Below, piece after piece: positions 8,385 to 17,237 of a DNA stretch of 58,898 nt. The translations under genes and the position numbers were made by a program. Origin of the DNA: Dinoroseobacter sp034111085 (GTDB taxonomy: Bacteria > Pseudomonadota > Alphaproteobacteria > Rhodobacterales > Rhodobacteraceae); NCBI GenBank assembly GCA_034111085.1, contig JAWUXZ010000002.1:1-58898 (forward strand), in the 5' to 3' direction. The notes beneath the pieces are model-generated. The model had not been told where the DNA came from, did no database searches, and was given only the letters and a program-made list of their open reading frames with translations. The stretch's first letter is position 1. Every line of letters starts with the position of its first letter.

Positions 8385-9419
8385 CTAAAAGGAGGAATCG
8401 GGCGCGCGCCCTGTGGATTGGCCGAGGATTAACTCTGCCTCCCAAAGCTCTTGTACCAAAGCATTTTCAGGATTTTTGACACGCTCAATAAGCATTTCAG
8501 CACACCGCATCCCGGCCTCGCGGACCGAGGATCGGGTTGCAGTGAAAAGGGGCAACTCGTCGCCATTGCGCAGATACGAGAGCGCGTCATCATGGGTAAC
8601 AACTGATATGTCTTTCCCCATCCGCAGTCCTGCTTCGCCAATCGCGCGTTGCACACCAATCGCCAGAAGGATGGACGAGACGAAGATTGCTGTTGGACTG
8701 TCAGTCCGGGCCAGAAGTTCTTTTGCGCGGTGATAGCCAAAGCTTTCGGTCATTTCGCCAGCCGATTGAAGATGCGCGTCGGCACACAGGCCACGGCCCT
8801 CAAACGCCTCGTTGAAACCAGTTCGGCGGCGACGGGCGAAGTCCATCGTTTCATGTCCGTTGATAAGCGAAATCCGGGTATGGCCTAGGTCGAGCAAAAA
8901 CTCAGTCGCGCGCCGGAAAGCGCGTCGGTTGTCCATATCAAGCCATGCGTAATCCTCTTCGAGCCCGGGAACGCGCCCGTGAACAACGAACGGCATCCCG
9001 AGCTCGTTCAAAAGGGCAGGGCGCGGATCATCAAGGCGCGGCGTATGTACAATCACGCCGTCCACACTGCGCTTGGAAGACATCTCGCGATAGGCTTTCT
9101 GCTCGTCCTGCTGACGCACGACCGACAGCAGCATGTCATAACCTTCCCGGGCATAAACCTCGCCAGCACCTGCGATAAAATCGCCAAAAACCGGATTCAC
9201 CATCTCATGCTCGGCTGACAATGGGATAACGTGGCCGATTGCCATCGACCGGCCCGTTGCGAGGCTCTTGGCGCGGATGTTTGGATGGTAGTTGTAGCGC
9301 TCGGCTGCGGCCACGATTCGCGCTCTGGTGGCCTCGGATACCTCTGGATAGCCGTTCAGCGCGCGGCTGACGGTCGTCTGGCTGACACCCAGCTTTCGTG
9401 ACAGTTCCCTAAGGTTCAT
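8385..9419 (-). CDS. aglR: LacI-family regulator of the alpha-glucoside cluster (AglR type)
   Basis: A 344-residue LacI/GalR repressor. The N-terminal helix-turn-helix covers about residues 2-25 (LRELSRKLGVSQTTVSRALN), with the hinge up to about 60, then a periplasmic-binding-protein-like sugar-sensing domain. The ATG at 9419 is used because it places the helix-turn-helix at the extreme N terminus as in the family. It is divergent from aglE, and two AAAGCGCTTT-type palindromes lie in the shared control region, one 18 bases before its own start (autoregulation) and one 65 bases before aglE. The inducer is probably an alpha-glucoside or its product, by analogy with the agl system of Sinorhizobium. 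Confidence 0.9.
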   Translation of the reverse strand: MNLRELSRKLGVSQTTVSRALNGYPEVSEATRARIVAAAERYNYHPNIRAKSLATGRSMAIGHVIPLSAEHEMVNPVFGDFIAGAGEVYAREGYDMLLSVVRQQDEQKAYREMSSKRSVDGVIVHTPRLDDPRPALLNELGMPFVVHGRVPGLEEDYAWLDMDNRRAFRRATEFLLDLGHTRISLINGHETMDFARRRRTGFNEAFEGRGLCADAHLQSAGEMTESFGYHRAKELLARTDSPTAIFVSSILLAIGVQRAIGEAGLRMGKDISVVTHDDALSYLRNGDELPLFTATRSSVREAGMRCAEMLIERVKNPENALVQELWEAELILGQSTGRAPDSSF

Positions 9420-9436
9420 CTTGGATACAGCTTTCC

Positions 9437-9446
9437 AAAGCGCTTT
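9437..9446. promoter_or_regulatory. LacI-type operator next to aglR (AAAGCGCTTT)
   Basis: A perfect ten-base palindrome with a central CG, typical of LacI-family operators, 18 bases upstream of the aglR start. It matches the core of the longer palindrome at 9599-9614, which supports both being AglR sites. The position fits autoregulation of aglR-bglA-glk. Confidence 0.6.
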
Positions 9447-9512
9447 CAATCACAGCACACTAGGCCCAGTTCGCCCCAAACGTCAAAAGCATTTTTTTGG
9501 GCAATACAGTCT

Positions 9513-9533
9513 TGGAACCTCTTAAGAGTTCCA
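9513..9533. repeat. Inverted repeat in the aglR-aglE control region
   Basis: TGGAAC and GTTCCA are separated by nine bases, and the centre contains the ten-base palindrome CTCTTAAGAG (9519-9528). It differs in sequence from the AglR-type operators and lies between them. It could be the site of a second regulator or an RNA hairpin. It is not followed by a T run, so it is unlikely to be a terminator. Confidence 0.4.
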
Positions 9534-9598
9534 TAATTTGAGCGCTTCTTGATTCTGAGTGATTGACATGAAGGCTCAGGTATTGAAGTGTCCGGTTA

Positions 9599-9614
9599 TC
9601 CAAAGCGCTTTGGA
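9599..9614. promoter_or_regulatory. LacI-type operator upstream of aglE (16-base palindrome)
   Basis: TCCAAAGCGCTTTGGA is a perfect 16-base palindrome with a central CG, 65 bases before the aglE start. It is the strongest LacI-family operator candidate in the region and shares its core with the site at 9437-9446. Repression of aglEFGAK by AglR at this site is inferred from family knowledge. Confidence 0.7.
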
Positions 9615-9678
9615 AATGAGTCTTTTGCGCGCGGAAACATCGTGGTGGGCCAGGAATAGGTCCGATCGGGAGGAACTT

Positions 9679-10965
9679 ATGAAGAAATCATTTTACGCCG
9701 GGGCTGCTATCCTTGCATTGACCGCCGGCATGGCCAGCGCAGAAGGTCATCTTGCAGGTGAGCAGGTGACGGTGTTCGGTCCTTGGCTCGGCCCAGACCA
9801 AGCCGCTGTTGAAGAAGTACTTGCAGGCTTTGCCGCCGCATCTGGCGCTGACGTACGCTACGTTGGCTCCGATAGCTTCGAGCAGCAGATCATGGTTGAC
9901 GCAGAAGCTGGCTCCGCACCGAACGTCGCTGTGTTCCCGCAACCTGGTCTGGCGGCCGATATGGCGTCGCGCGGCTTCCTGACGCCGCTTGCAGATGGCA
10001 CTGGCGCATGGGTTAACGAGAACTACGCAGCAGGTTCGTCCTGGGTTGATCTGGGCACATATGCCGACCCCGACGGCGCAGATGAGCTCTATGGCTTCTT
10101 CTACAAAGTCGATGTGAAGTCGTTGGTTTGGTATTCGCCTGAGAACTTCGAAGATGCTGGCTACGAAGTGCCAACATCCATGGAAGACCTCAAAGCGCTG
10201 AGCGATCAGATCGTTGCCGATGGCAGCACCCCATGGTGTATTGGTTTGGGTTCGGGCGGTGCAACAGGCTGGCCTGCAACCGACTGGGTTGAAGACATGC
10301 TGCTGCGCACGCAGACGCCTGAAGTCTATGACGGCTGGGTCACAAACGAGATTCCGTTCAACGATCCACGCATCGTTGCGGCCATCGAAGAGTTCGGCGC
10401 ATTTGCCCGCAATGACGACTATGTTGCCGGTGGCGCAGGCGTTGTGGCATCGACCGACTTCCGCGACAGCCCCAAAGGCCTCTTTTCGTCGCCACCACAG
10501 TGCTACATGCACCGTCAGGCGTCGTTCATCCCAGCCTTCTTCCCTGAAGGCACCTCTGTTGGCGAAGATGCAGACTTCTTCTACTTCCCAAGCTATGCGG
10601 AAAAAGAGCTCGGCAACCCAGTTTTGGGTGCAGGCACACTTTGGGCGATCACCAACGACTCGCCTGCCGCACATGCTCTGATCGAGTATCTGCAAACGCC
10701 TGAAGCGCATGAGACATGGATGGCCCGTGGCGGCTTTCTGACACCACACAAGGGTGTTGACAGCTCAATGTTCGCTGATGCGGCCACTGCGAAGATGAAC
10801 GACATCCTTTTGGGTGCGACCACCTTCCGCTTTGACGGCTCTGACCTGATGCCTGGCGGTGTTGGTGCAGGCTCCTTCTGGACCGGTATGGTTGACTATG
10901 CAGGCGGCACTCCCGCAGCAGACGTTGCCACTTCCATCCAGGAAAGCTGGGACGCGCTGAAGTAA
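9679..10965 (+). CDS. aglE: Alpha-glucoside ABC transporter substrate-binding protein
   Basis: A 428-residue periplasmic solute-binding protein (family 1, maltose-type) that delivers alpha-glucosides such as sucrose, maltose or trehalose to AglFG. A clear Sec signal peptide (MKKSFYAGAAILALTAGMAS, then cleavage near AEG) opens the protein, and the binding-protein fold follows. The ATG at 9679 is chosen for this signal peptide and for the GGGAGGA ribosome site just upstream; the open frame above it is leader. It is the first gene of aglE-F-G-A-K and lies downstream of the palindromic operator. The exact sugar cannot be read from sequence alone. Confidence 0.93.
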   Translation: MKKSFYAGAAILALTAGMASAEGHLAGEQVTVFGPWLGPDQAAVEEVLAGFAAASGADVRYVGSDSFEQQIMVDAEAGSAPNVAVFPQPGLAADMASRGFLTPLADGTGAWVNENYAAGSSWVDLGTYADPDGADELYGFFYKVDVKSLVWYSPENFEDAGYEVPTSMEDLKALSDQIVADGSTPWCIGLGSGGATGWPATDWVEDMLLRTQTPEVYDGWVTNEIPFNDPRIVAAIEEFGAFARNDDYVAGGAGVVASTDFRDSPKGLFSSPPQCYMHRQASFIPAFFPEGTSVGEDADFFYFPSYAEKELGNPVLGAGTLWAITNDSPAAHALIEYLQTPEAHETWMARGGFLTPHKGVDSSMFADAATAKMNDILLGATTFRFDGSDLMPGGVGAGSFWTGMVDYAGGTPAADVATSIQESWDALK

Positions 10966-11060
10966 GCCATAGCACTTCATAAGATTGAGTGGTCCGTGCA
11001 CAATCACGTTCGGGCCACTTCAACAAAGATAGTTTAATATCAGTGCCTTGGGAGGGGACA

Positions 11061-12062
11061 ATGCATCCAGCATTACTTGGTCTGGTGACCATAATCGTCG
11101 GCGTGGGGGCCTGTGTGGGCTACTTCTACTTCGCCAACCAACTTCTCGATAAGGTTCTATTTCCGGCCAAAGGGCCGAATATCGGGCGCAATATCAACCG
11201 CCGCGAAATGATCCGCCCTTGGGTCTTTCTGTTTCCCGCGATCTTCGCGCTTGGCCTGTATCTTGCCTATCCTGTCGTCGAGACGCTGCGTCTGTCAGTC
11301 ACCGACCGCGATCAAGGCGGCGCCTTCGTTGGGCTGGCCAATTACCAACAGATGTTTGGTGAGGATAAATTCTGGGAAGCTCTGCGTAACAACTTCCTTT
11401 GGCTTTTGATTGTACCTGCGATGTCCACGGCTTTTGGCCTGATGATCGCGCAGTTGACCGACCGCATCAAATGGGGCGGCGTTGCTAAGTCGCTGATCTT
11501 CATGCCGATGGCGATCTCGTTCGTTGGTGCTGCCGTGATCTGGAAACTGATCTACGACACGCGCCCCGTTGAGCAGGACCAAATCGGCGTAATGAACGCG
11601 ATGTATATGTTCTTTGGCGGTACCGAGCCGCAAACATGGCTGACGATCCCGATTTGGAATTCGATCTTCCTGATGATCGTGTTGGTCTGGATCCAGACCG
11701 GCTTTGCGATGGTTATCCTTTCGGCCGCTTTGCGTGGTATTCCCGAAGAAACCATTGAGGCGGCCATAGTGGACGGTGCCAATCCGTTTCAGGTCTTCTT
11801 CAAGATTAAGATGCCTCAGATCTCAGGCACTATTGTCGTTGTATGGACCACGATCACGATTACCGTCCTTAAGGTTTTCGACATCGTTTTTGCCATGACC
11901 AACGGGCAATGGGGCACGCAAGTTCTGGCTAACTACATGTTTAACCAACTCTTTGTCGCCAACGACTGGGGTGTCGGGTCGGCTTCGGCCATGATCATCA
12001 TGCTCATGGTGTCGCCCATTCTGGTCTGGAACGTCTACAACGTCCGCAAGGAGATGAAGTAA
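11061..12062 (+). CDS. aglF: Alpha-glucoside ABC transporter permease AglF
   Basis: A 333-residue inner-membrane permease of the MalF type. Several hydrophobic helices are visible (around residues 5-27, 55-75 and 110-135 and beyond), and the cytoplasmic EAA loop that contacts the ATPase reads ETIEAAIVDGANPFQVFFKI. The ATG at 11061 follows GGAGGGG, so upstream in-frame codons are leader. The stop overlaps the aglG start by one base (TAATG), which couples the two permease subunits. With AglG it forms the channel of the alpha-glucoside importer. Confidence 0.93.
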   Translation: MHPALLGLVTIIVGVGACVGYFYFANQLLDKVLFPAKGPNIGRNINRREMIRPWVFLFPAIFALGLYLAYPVVETLRLSVTDRDQGGAFVGLANYQQMFGEDKFWEALRNNFLWLLIVPAMSTAFGLMIAQLTDRIKWGGVAKSLIFMPMAISFVGAAVIWKLIYDTRPVEQDQIGVMNAMYMFFGGTEPQTWLTIPIWNSIFLMIVLVWIQTGFAMVILSAALRGIPEETIEAAIVDGANPFQVFFKIKMPQISGTIVVVWTTITITVLKVFDIVFAMTNGQWGTQVLANYMFNQLFVANDWGVGSASAMIIMLMVSPILVWNVYNVRKEMK

Positions 12063-13255
12063 TGGATAACATTGCAGGAACCAAATCTTCGCTGACTTGG
12101 GCAGTCCATCTGTCGGTGATTTTCCTCGTATTCATGTGGGTGTTCCCAACGTTGGGCCTTCTGGTGTCGTCGTTTCGCACAGCAGACCAAATCTCCACCT
12201 CAGGCTGGTGGAAGGCGTTGTTCCCGTCCGAGCAGAACCTAACGCTGCGGGCAGACGCTCCAGAGACACAAACGCTGGAAGGCGCGCTGTATGTGATCGA
12301 GGGAGAGCTGTTTGAGGAAGGGTCCGAGGCGATAATCTCACGCTGGGGCACGTCCTCACGCGAAATCTCCACCTATGCGGCAGGTGAGCCGGGCGCGTTT
12401 AACTCCGGCGAGGCGATCACGGTCACGGCCGAAGGCGTCTACCGCATCACCTCAGAGCTCGAGATTTCAGGCAGCCGCGGCAAACGTATCTTTGTGACGG
12501 CCGAGACGCCGCCTGAGTTCACGTTCGGCAATTACCGCAAAATGCTTTTTGACGGCAGCAACAGCGAAGGTATGGCGAAAGCCTTCCTCAACACGCTAAC
12601 CGTGACGATCCCAGCGACGATTATCCCGATCCTAATCGCAGCTTTTGCGGCCTATGCCTTGGCATGGATGGAGTTTCCCGGCCGCGCACTTTTGGTGGCA
12701 GCCGTGGTGGCATTGTTGGTGGTTCCACTGCAATTGGCGCTGATCCCGCTGCTGTCTTTGCACAACGACGTCACGACCGTTCTGAACGGTGTATTGGGGC
12801 TAGAGGGGCAGGATGCGTTGAAGGGCAAAGGCTATATAGGCGTCTGGCTTGCCCATATTGGCTTTGGCCTGCCACTCGCGATCTATCTTTTGCGCAACTA
12901 CATGGTCGGATTGCCGCGCGATATCATTGAGAATGCGCGCGTCGACGGTGCCACAGAGTTCCAGATATTCACCAAGATCATCTTGCCATTGTCGTTCCCG
13001 GCACTCGCCAGTTTTGCAATCTTCCAGTTCCTGTGGACATGGAACGACTTGCTGGTGGCCCGTGTGTTCTTGATCGACGCAACAGGCGAGACCACGGTGA
13101 TGACCATTCAGATCGTGGAACTTCTCGGCACACGCGGCGGTAATTGGGAAATTCTTGCCACAGCGGCCTTCGTGTCGATTGCGGTGCCTTTGGGTGTGTT
13201 CTTTGCGATGCAACGCTATCTCGTGCGCGGTCTTCTGGCCGGCTCTGTGAAATAA
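12062..13255 (+). CDS. aglG: Alpha-glucoside ABC transporter permease AglG
   Basis: A 397-residue MalG-type permease, partner of AglF. One N-terminal helix (about residues 12-38) is followed by an unusually large extracytoplasmic segment (about 45-150), and then by the remaining helices. The EAA loop reads IIENARVDGATEFQIFTKI. The large periplasmic insertion is typical of AglG as I know it and is longer than in MalG. The final arginine-containing tail (RYLVRGLLAGSVK) is the normal permease end. Translation is coupled to aglF by TAATG. Aside from that insertion nothing is unusual. Confidence 0.92.
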   Translation: MDNIAGTKSSLTWAVHLSVIFLVFMWVFPTLGLLVSSFRTADQISTSGWWKALFPSEQNLTLRADAPETQTLEGALYVIEGELFEEGSEAIISRWGTSSREISTYAAGEPGAFNSGEAITVTAEGVYRITSELEISGSRGKRIFVTAETPPEFTFGNYRKMLFDGSNSEGMAKAFLNTLTVTIPATIIPILIAAFAAYALAWMEFPGRALLVAAVVALLVVPLQLALIPLLSLHNDVTTVLNGVLGLEGQDALKGKGYIGVWLAHIGFGLPLAIYLLRNYMVGLPRDIIENARVDGATEFQIFTKIILPLSFPALASFAIFQFLWTWNDLLVARVFLIDATGETTVMTIQIVELLGTRGGNWEILATAAFVSIAVPLGVFFAMQRYLVRGLLAGSVK

Positions 13256-13279
13256 CTTATTGAAAGTAGAAGACAGACT

Positions 13280-14968
13280 ATGAGTGTTGCCCTTGATATG
13301 CAGGCGCCCAAAGTGGTGCCAATGGTCGACGAGAATTGGTGGCGCGGTGCGGTGATCTATCAGATCTACCCCCGCAGCTACCAAGACAGCAATGGCGATG
13401 GGGTCGGCGACCTGCTCGGTATTGTGCAGCGTCTTCCGTATGTGGCCTCGCTGGGTGTGGATGGCATCTGGATTTCGCCATTCTTCACCTCGCCAATGCA
13501 GGACTTTGGCTACGATGTCAGCGACTATTGTGATGTCGATCCGATGTTCGGAAGCTTGTCGGATTTTGATGCGGTGATCGAGACGGCCCACGGGCTGGGT
13601 CTAAAGGTGTTGATCGATCTGGTGCTGTCGCACACGTCTAATCAGCATCCGTGGTTTGCGGAAAGCCGGGCCAGCCGCACCAATGATAAGTCCGATTGGT
13701 ATGTCTGGGCCGATCCCAAGCCCGACGGCACACCTCCCAACAATTGGCTGTCGATCTTTGGCGGCTCTGCATGGACGTGGGACGCGCGGCGGTTGCAGTA
13801 CTACCTGCATAATTTCCTAAAATCGCAGCCTGACCTGAACTTCCACTGCGATGCTGTACAAGATGCGCTTCTGGATGTGGCTCGGTTCTGGCTTGATCGC
13901 GGCGTTGACGGCTTCCGGTTGGACACCATAAATTTTTACTTTGCCGACAAAGAGTTGCGCGACAATCCTCCATTACCACCTGAAAAGCGCAACGCCACGA
14001 TTGCGCCAGCGGTGAACCCGTATAATCACCAAGAACATCTGTATTCAAAGAACCAGCCGGAAAATATTGAGTTCCTCAAAAAGTTTCGCACAGTGCTTGA
14101 TGAATACCCCGCAATCACCTGCGTTGGCGAGGTTGGCGATGCCCAGCTGGGCCTTGAGATATTGGGCGAATACACCAAAGGCGAAGACCGCGTGCACATG
14201 TGCTACGCGTTTGAATTCCTTGCCGCCGAGAAGCTAACTGCGCCGCGCGTCGCCGAAGTGCTGACCCGCGTGGCGCAAGTGGCCGAGGACGGTTGGGCCT
14301 GCTGGGCGTTCTCGAACCATGACGTACAACGCCATGCCAGCCGCTGGAATCTGTCGGTATCTGCCACGCGCGGGCTGGTCACGCTATTGATGTCCTTGCG
14401 CGGTTCGGCTTGCATTTATCAGGGCGAAGAATTGGGTCTGCACGAGGCCGATGTCGCGTTTGAGGATCTACAAGACCCCTACGGCATCGAGTTCTGGCCC
14501 GAGTTCAAAGGTCGCGACGGCTGCCGGACCCCAATGGTGTGGGAGACCGACAACATGAATGGCGGCTTCTCAGAAGTGCGACCTTGGTTGCCGGTATCGT
14601 CTGAGCATTTGCGTTCGTCGGTTGCAGAGCAGGAAAACCATCCCGACGGCTTGCTGCATCACTACCGCCGCGCCATCGCGTTCCGCCGCGCCAATTCCGT
14701 GCTTGGAAAAGGCAGCCTTGATGCGCTTGAGGTCAACGGCGACGTGCTGTCGTTTGAGCGCTCGGATGCGTCCCAGACGTTGTTTTTCGCACTTAACATG
14801 AGCGAAACCCCAAGCCCGCTGAGCTTACCACCGGCGCCCAGCACGGCAACGGGGCCGGGCCAATGGCTGCATGTCGGGGCCGAATTGAACAGCGCAGGAA
14901 CCGGGCCGGAGGGGCAATGCACCCTCGGGCCATGGCAACCCTGCATCGCATTGTGGCACTCGGCATAA
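13280..14968 (+). CDS. aglA: Alpha-glucosidase, family GH13
   Basis: A 562-residue cytoplasmic glycoside hydrolase of family 13 that releases glucose from imported alpha-glucosides. The catalytic residues are the nucleophile D215 (GFRLD), the acid/base E284 (CVGEVGD) and the transition-state stabiliser D349 (SNHD). The N-terminal barrel signature YQIYPRSYQDSNGDGVGDL is at 27-45. There is no signal peptide. It lies 24 bases after aglG, inside the transport operon, so uptake and cleavage are made together, and its glucose product is the substrate of the divergently encoded glucokinase. Oligo-1,6-glucosidase or sucrose hydrolase activity are close alternatives within GH13. Confidence 0.93.
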   Translation: MSVALDMQAPKVVPMVDENWWRGAVIYQIYPRSYQDSNGDGVGDLLGIVQRLPYVASLGVDGIWISPFFTSPMQDFGYDVSDYCDVDPMFGSLSDFDAVIETAHGLGLKVLIDLVLSHTSNQHPWFAESRASRTNDKSDWYVWADPKPDGTPPNNWLSIFGGSAWTWDARRLQYYLHNFLKSQPDLNFHCDAVQDALLDVARFWLDRGVDGFRLDTINFYFADKELRDNPPLPPEKRNATIAPAVNPYNHQEHLYSKNQPENIEFLKKFRTVLDEYPAITCVGEVGDAQLGLEILGEYTKGEDRVHMCYAFEFLAAEKLTAPRVAEVLTRVAQVAEDGWACWAFSNHDVQRHASRWNLSVSATRGLVTLLMSLRGSACIYQGEELGLHEADVAFEDLQDPYGIEFWPEFKGRDGCRTPMVWETDNMNGGFSEVRPWLPVSSEHLRSSVAEQENHPDGLLHHYRRAIAFRRANSVLGKGSLDALEVNGDVLSFERSDASQTLFFALNMSETPSPLSLPPAPSTATGPGQWLHVGAELNSAGTGPEGQCTLGPWQPCIALWHSA

Positions 14969-15050
14969 CGCCGGGCTTGCCAAGACTTAAAACAGGCTCG
15001 CGTTCGCGCGGGTCATTAAGACTAAGAGCGGAACCAGGGAGGGGACCAGA

Positions 15051-16142
15051 ATGGCTGATCTGAAACTCAAGGATATTGAGAAGACGTATGGGGGCACGAT
15101 TAATGTGCTCAAAGACATCAACCTCGATATCAAACAGGGCGAGCTGATCGTCTTTGTTGGCCCTTCGGGCTGCGGCAAGTCCACGCTTTTGCGGATGATT
15201 GCAGGTCTGGAAAAGATCACTGGCGGCACACTGGAGATTGACGGCGTGCTCGTGAACGACGTGCCCCCCGCGCAGCGCGGCATTGCGATGGTGTTCCAGT
15301 CTTACGCGCTTTATCCGCATATGACCGTGCGTGATAACATGTCGTTTGCGTTGAAGCTGGCCAAGAAAACCCCCGCTGAGATCGATGCGGCAGTCAACAA
15401 CGCGGCCAAGATCCTGCAACTGGACGAATATCTCGATCGCCTTCCCAAAGCGCTTTCAGGCGGTCAGCGTCAAAGGGTTGCGATCGGTCGCTCCATTGTG
15501 CGTGACCCAAAAGTATATCTGTTCGACGAGCCGCTCTCGAACCTTGATGCGGCCTTGCGCGTTGCGACCCGGATCGAGATCGCCCAGCTGAAAGAGTCGA
15601 TGCCTCTATCGACCATGATCTATGTGACCCACGACCAAGTCGAAGCCATGACGCTCGCCTCCCGCATCGTGGTTTTGGCCAATAAAGGGATTGCTCAGGT
15701 CGGCACGCCCTTGGATCTCTACGAGCGCCCAAATTCCGAGTTTGTTGCTCAATTTATCGGCTCACCTTCGATGAATTTGCTCCACGGCGAAATCACTGGC
15801 ACCGGCAAAACCACCACGGTAAAAATCGACGGAGGCGGGCAGGCGGTGTCTAATTATCCCTCTGAAGCGAGTGATATGGGCGCGAAGGTCAAAGTCGGCA
15901 TCCGGCCCGAAGACTTCGTGCCCGCGACCGAGGACAATTATGCGTTCTCTGGCGAGGTGAACATCACCGAAGCACTCGGCGAAGTGACGTTGCTCTATTT
16001 CAAAACCACTGGGGATGAAGGTCCTGTGGTTGGTAAATTGCAAGGCATACATACAGAACTGCGCCATAAAGCCGTTAAGCTTACGGCAGATCCAGCGAAG
16101 GTCCACATCTTCAAAGACGGCGTTTCGCTACTGTATCGCTGA
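15051..16142 (+). CDS. aglK: Alpha-glucoside ABC transporter ATPase (MsmX/UgpC type)
   Basis: A 363-residue ATP-binding subunit that drives AglFG. The Walker A GPSGCGKST is near residue 38, the ABC signature ALSGGQRQRVAIGR near 135, the Walker B VYLFDEPLSNLDA follows it, and the H-loop is YVTHDQVEA. A C-terminal TOBE-type regulatory domain occupies about residues 240-363. The ATG at 15051 is preceded by GGAGGGG. It closes the operon and is followed by a strong terminator at 16167. ATPases of this class may serve several sugar importers, so it need not be exclusive to AglEFG. Confidence 0.94.
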   Translation: MADLKLKDIEKTYGGTINVLKDINLDIKQGELIVFVGPSGCGKSTLLRMIAGLEKITGGTLEIDGVLVNDVPPAQRGIAMVFQSYALYPHMTVRDNMSFALKLAKKTPAEIDAAVNNAAKILQLDEYLDRLPKALSGGQRQRVAIGRSIVRDPKVYLFDEPLSNLDAALRVATRIEIAQLKESMPLSTMIYVTHDQVEAMTLASRIVVLANKGIAQVGTPLDLYERPNSEFVAQFIGSPSMNLLHGEITGTGKTTTVKIDGGGQAVSNYPSEASDMGAKVKVGIRPEDFVPATEDNYAFSGEVNITEALGEVTLLYFKTTGDEGPVVGKLQGIHTELRHKAVKLTADPAKVHIFKDGVSLLYR

Positions 16143-16460
16143 GCATCCGTGAATTTATGTAAGAAGGCCCTGCCAGTTTTGGCGGGGCTTTTGCATTAAC
16201 TACAAGCCATAATTGTTTGTAATAAAATCATAAACTCTTGTATTTTGATCCGCATAGGCGAGCAGAACGAGGGCAAACGCCAGTTCCGGCAACAGGTCGA
16301 GGACGGTTATCTAATCCGAGATTGCGCCGGGAAATTCCGCGAACCCGAAGAAACACGCATAGGTCTCCCTGTTGGCAAACTCTGAGTTTTGCTGCACATG
16401 AACGCAGTCAGGATATCGCAGACGTCCAGCTTAGAATTGAAATTAACCCAGAGGCGAGAA
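16143..16460. other. Intergenic stretch after the agl operon
   Basis: The stretch of 318 bases holds the aglK terminator at its left end and the presumed promoter of the aldolase gene at its right end. I recognise no RNA gene, operator or small reading frame with a convincing ribosome site in between. Positions 16196-16245 are markedly AT-rich. Confidence 0.5.
16167..16192 (+). terminator. Rho-independent terminator of the agl operon
   Basis: GCCCTGCCA pairs with TGGCGGGGC (one T-G wobble) around a four-base loop and is followed by TTTT. It begins 25 bases after the aglK stop and closes the aglEFGAK transcript. Confidence 0.88.
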
Positions 16461-17237
16461 ATGCAGGCGAGCGAAAACCGGATTAAGGCGCGGCTGCGCG
16501 CGGGTGAAATGCAATGGGGTCTGTGGCTGTCCATGAGCAGTCCGACATCTGCCGAAATTGCTGGCGGCGTCGGGTTTGACTGGGTGCTGATTGACGGCGA
16601 GCATGGCCCGAACCCATTGACGCAAACGCTCGATCAAGCCCGTGCGCTTGGTGGGTCGGGCACCGATATCGTGCTGCGTTTGCCCAGTGGTGACGACTGG
16701 ATGATCAAACAGGCGCTCGATATCGGGATCACAACTTTACTGGTGCCAATGGTCAATTCTGCAGCTGAGGCTGCAACGATTGCTGGGGCCTGCAAATACC
16801 CACCCGAAGGCACGCGCGGTATGGGCGCGATCTTGGCGCGCGCAAGCGGATACGGGGCCGAAGCGGACTATGCGACCAATGCCAACGACCGGGTTTGCCT
16901 GATCGTGCAGGTCGAGAGCCAAGCCGCTTTGGACGAATTAGAGGCGATTGCCCAAACGCCGGGCGTCGATGCGGTATTTGTCGGGCCTGCTGATTTGTCG
17001 GCAGATATGGGCTTTCCGGGAAACCCAAACGCGCCTGAGGTTCAGGCCGCGATTGCTAGTGCATATGCCACCCTGAAGCGCCTCGGCGTGCCATCGGGAA
17101 CGGTCACCTTCGACATGGGCGAGGTCGGACGGCTGGCCGAGCAAGGCGTGAAATTCCTTGCCGTGGGTGGCGACGCGTTGCTCCTGCGCAGCGCAATGTT
17201 GGCACGTTTGGCTGAAGCCAAAGACGCAGCATCATGA
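16461..17237 (+). CDS. HpcH/HpaI-family 2-oxo acid aldolase
   Basis: A 258-residue class II, metal-dependent aldolase that reversibly splits 2-keto-3-deoxy or 4-hydroxy-2-oxo acids into pyruvate (or similar) plus an aldehyde. The family markers are DGEHGPN (catalytic His) at about 47-53, the metal-ligand glutamate in IVQVESQAAL, the metal-ligand aspartate in VGPADLSADMG, and the strand VPSGTVTFD near the end. The ATG at 16461 is preceded by GAGGCGAG. It overlaps the next gene, a TDT transporter, in ATGA. The substrate cannot be fixed: HpcH (homoprotocatechuate pathway) and GarL (2-dehydro-3-deoxyglucarate) share these motifs, and no other gene of either pathway is nearby. Confidence 0.85.
   Translation: MQASENRIKARLRAGEMQWGLWLSMSSPTSAEIAGGVGFDWVLIDGEHGPNPLTQTLDQARALGGSGTDIVLRLPSGDDWMIKQALDIGITTLLVPMVNSAAEAATIAGACKYPPEGTRGMGAILARASGYGAEADYATNANDRVCLIVQVESQAALDELEAIAQTPGVDAVFVGPADLSADMGFPGNPNAPEVQAAIASAYATLKRLGVPSGTVTFDMGEVGRLAEQGVKFLAVGGDALLLRSAMLARLAEAKDAAS

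Noticed and set aside
15447..15456. AAAGCGCTTT palindrome identical to the AglR operator core, inside aglK
   Set aside because: It encodes the conserved PKALSGG of the ABC signature and lies deep in the coding region, so the match is best explained by codon choice.
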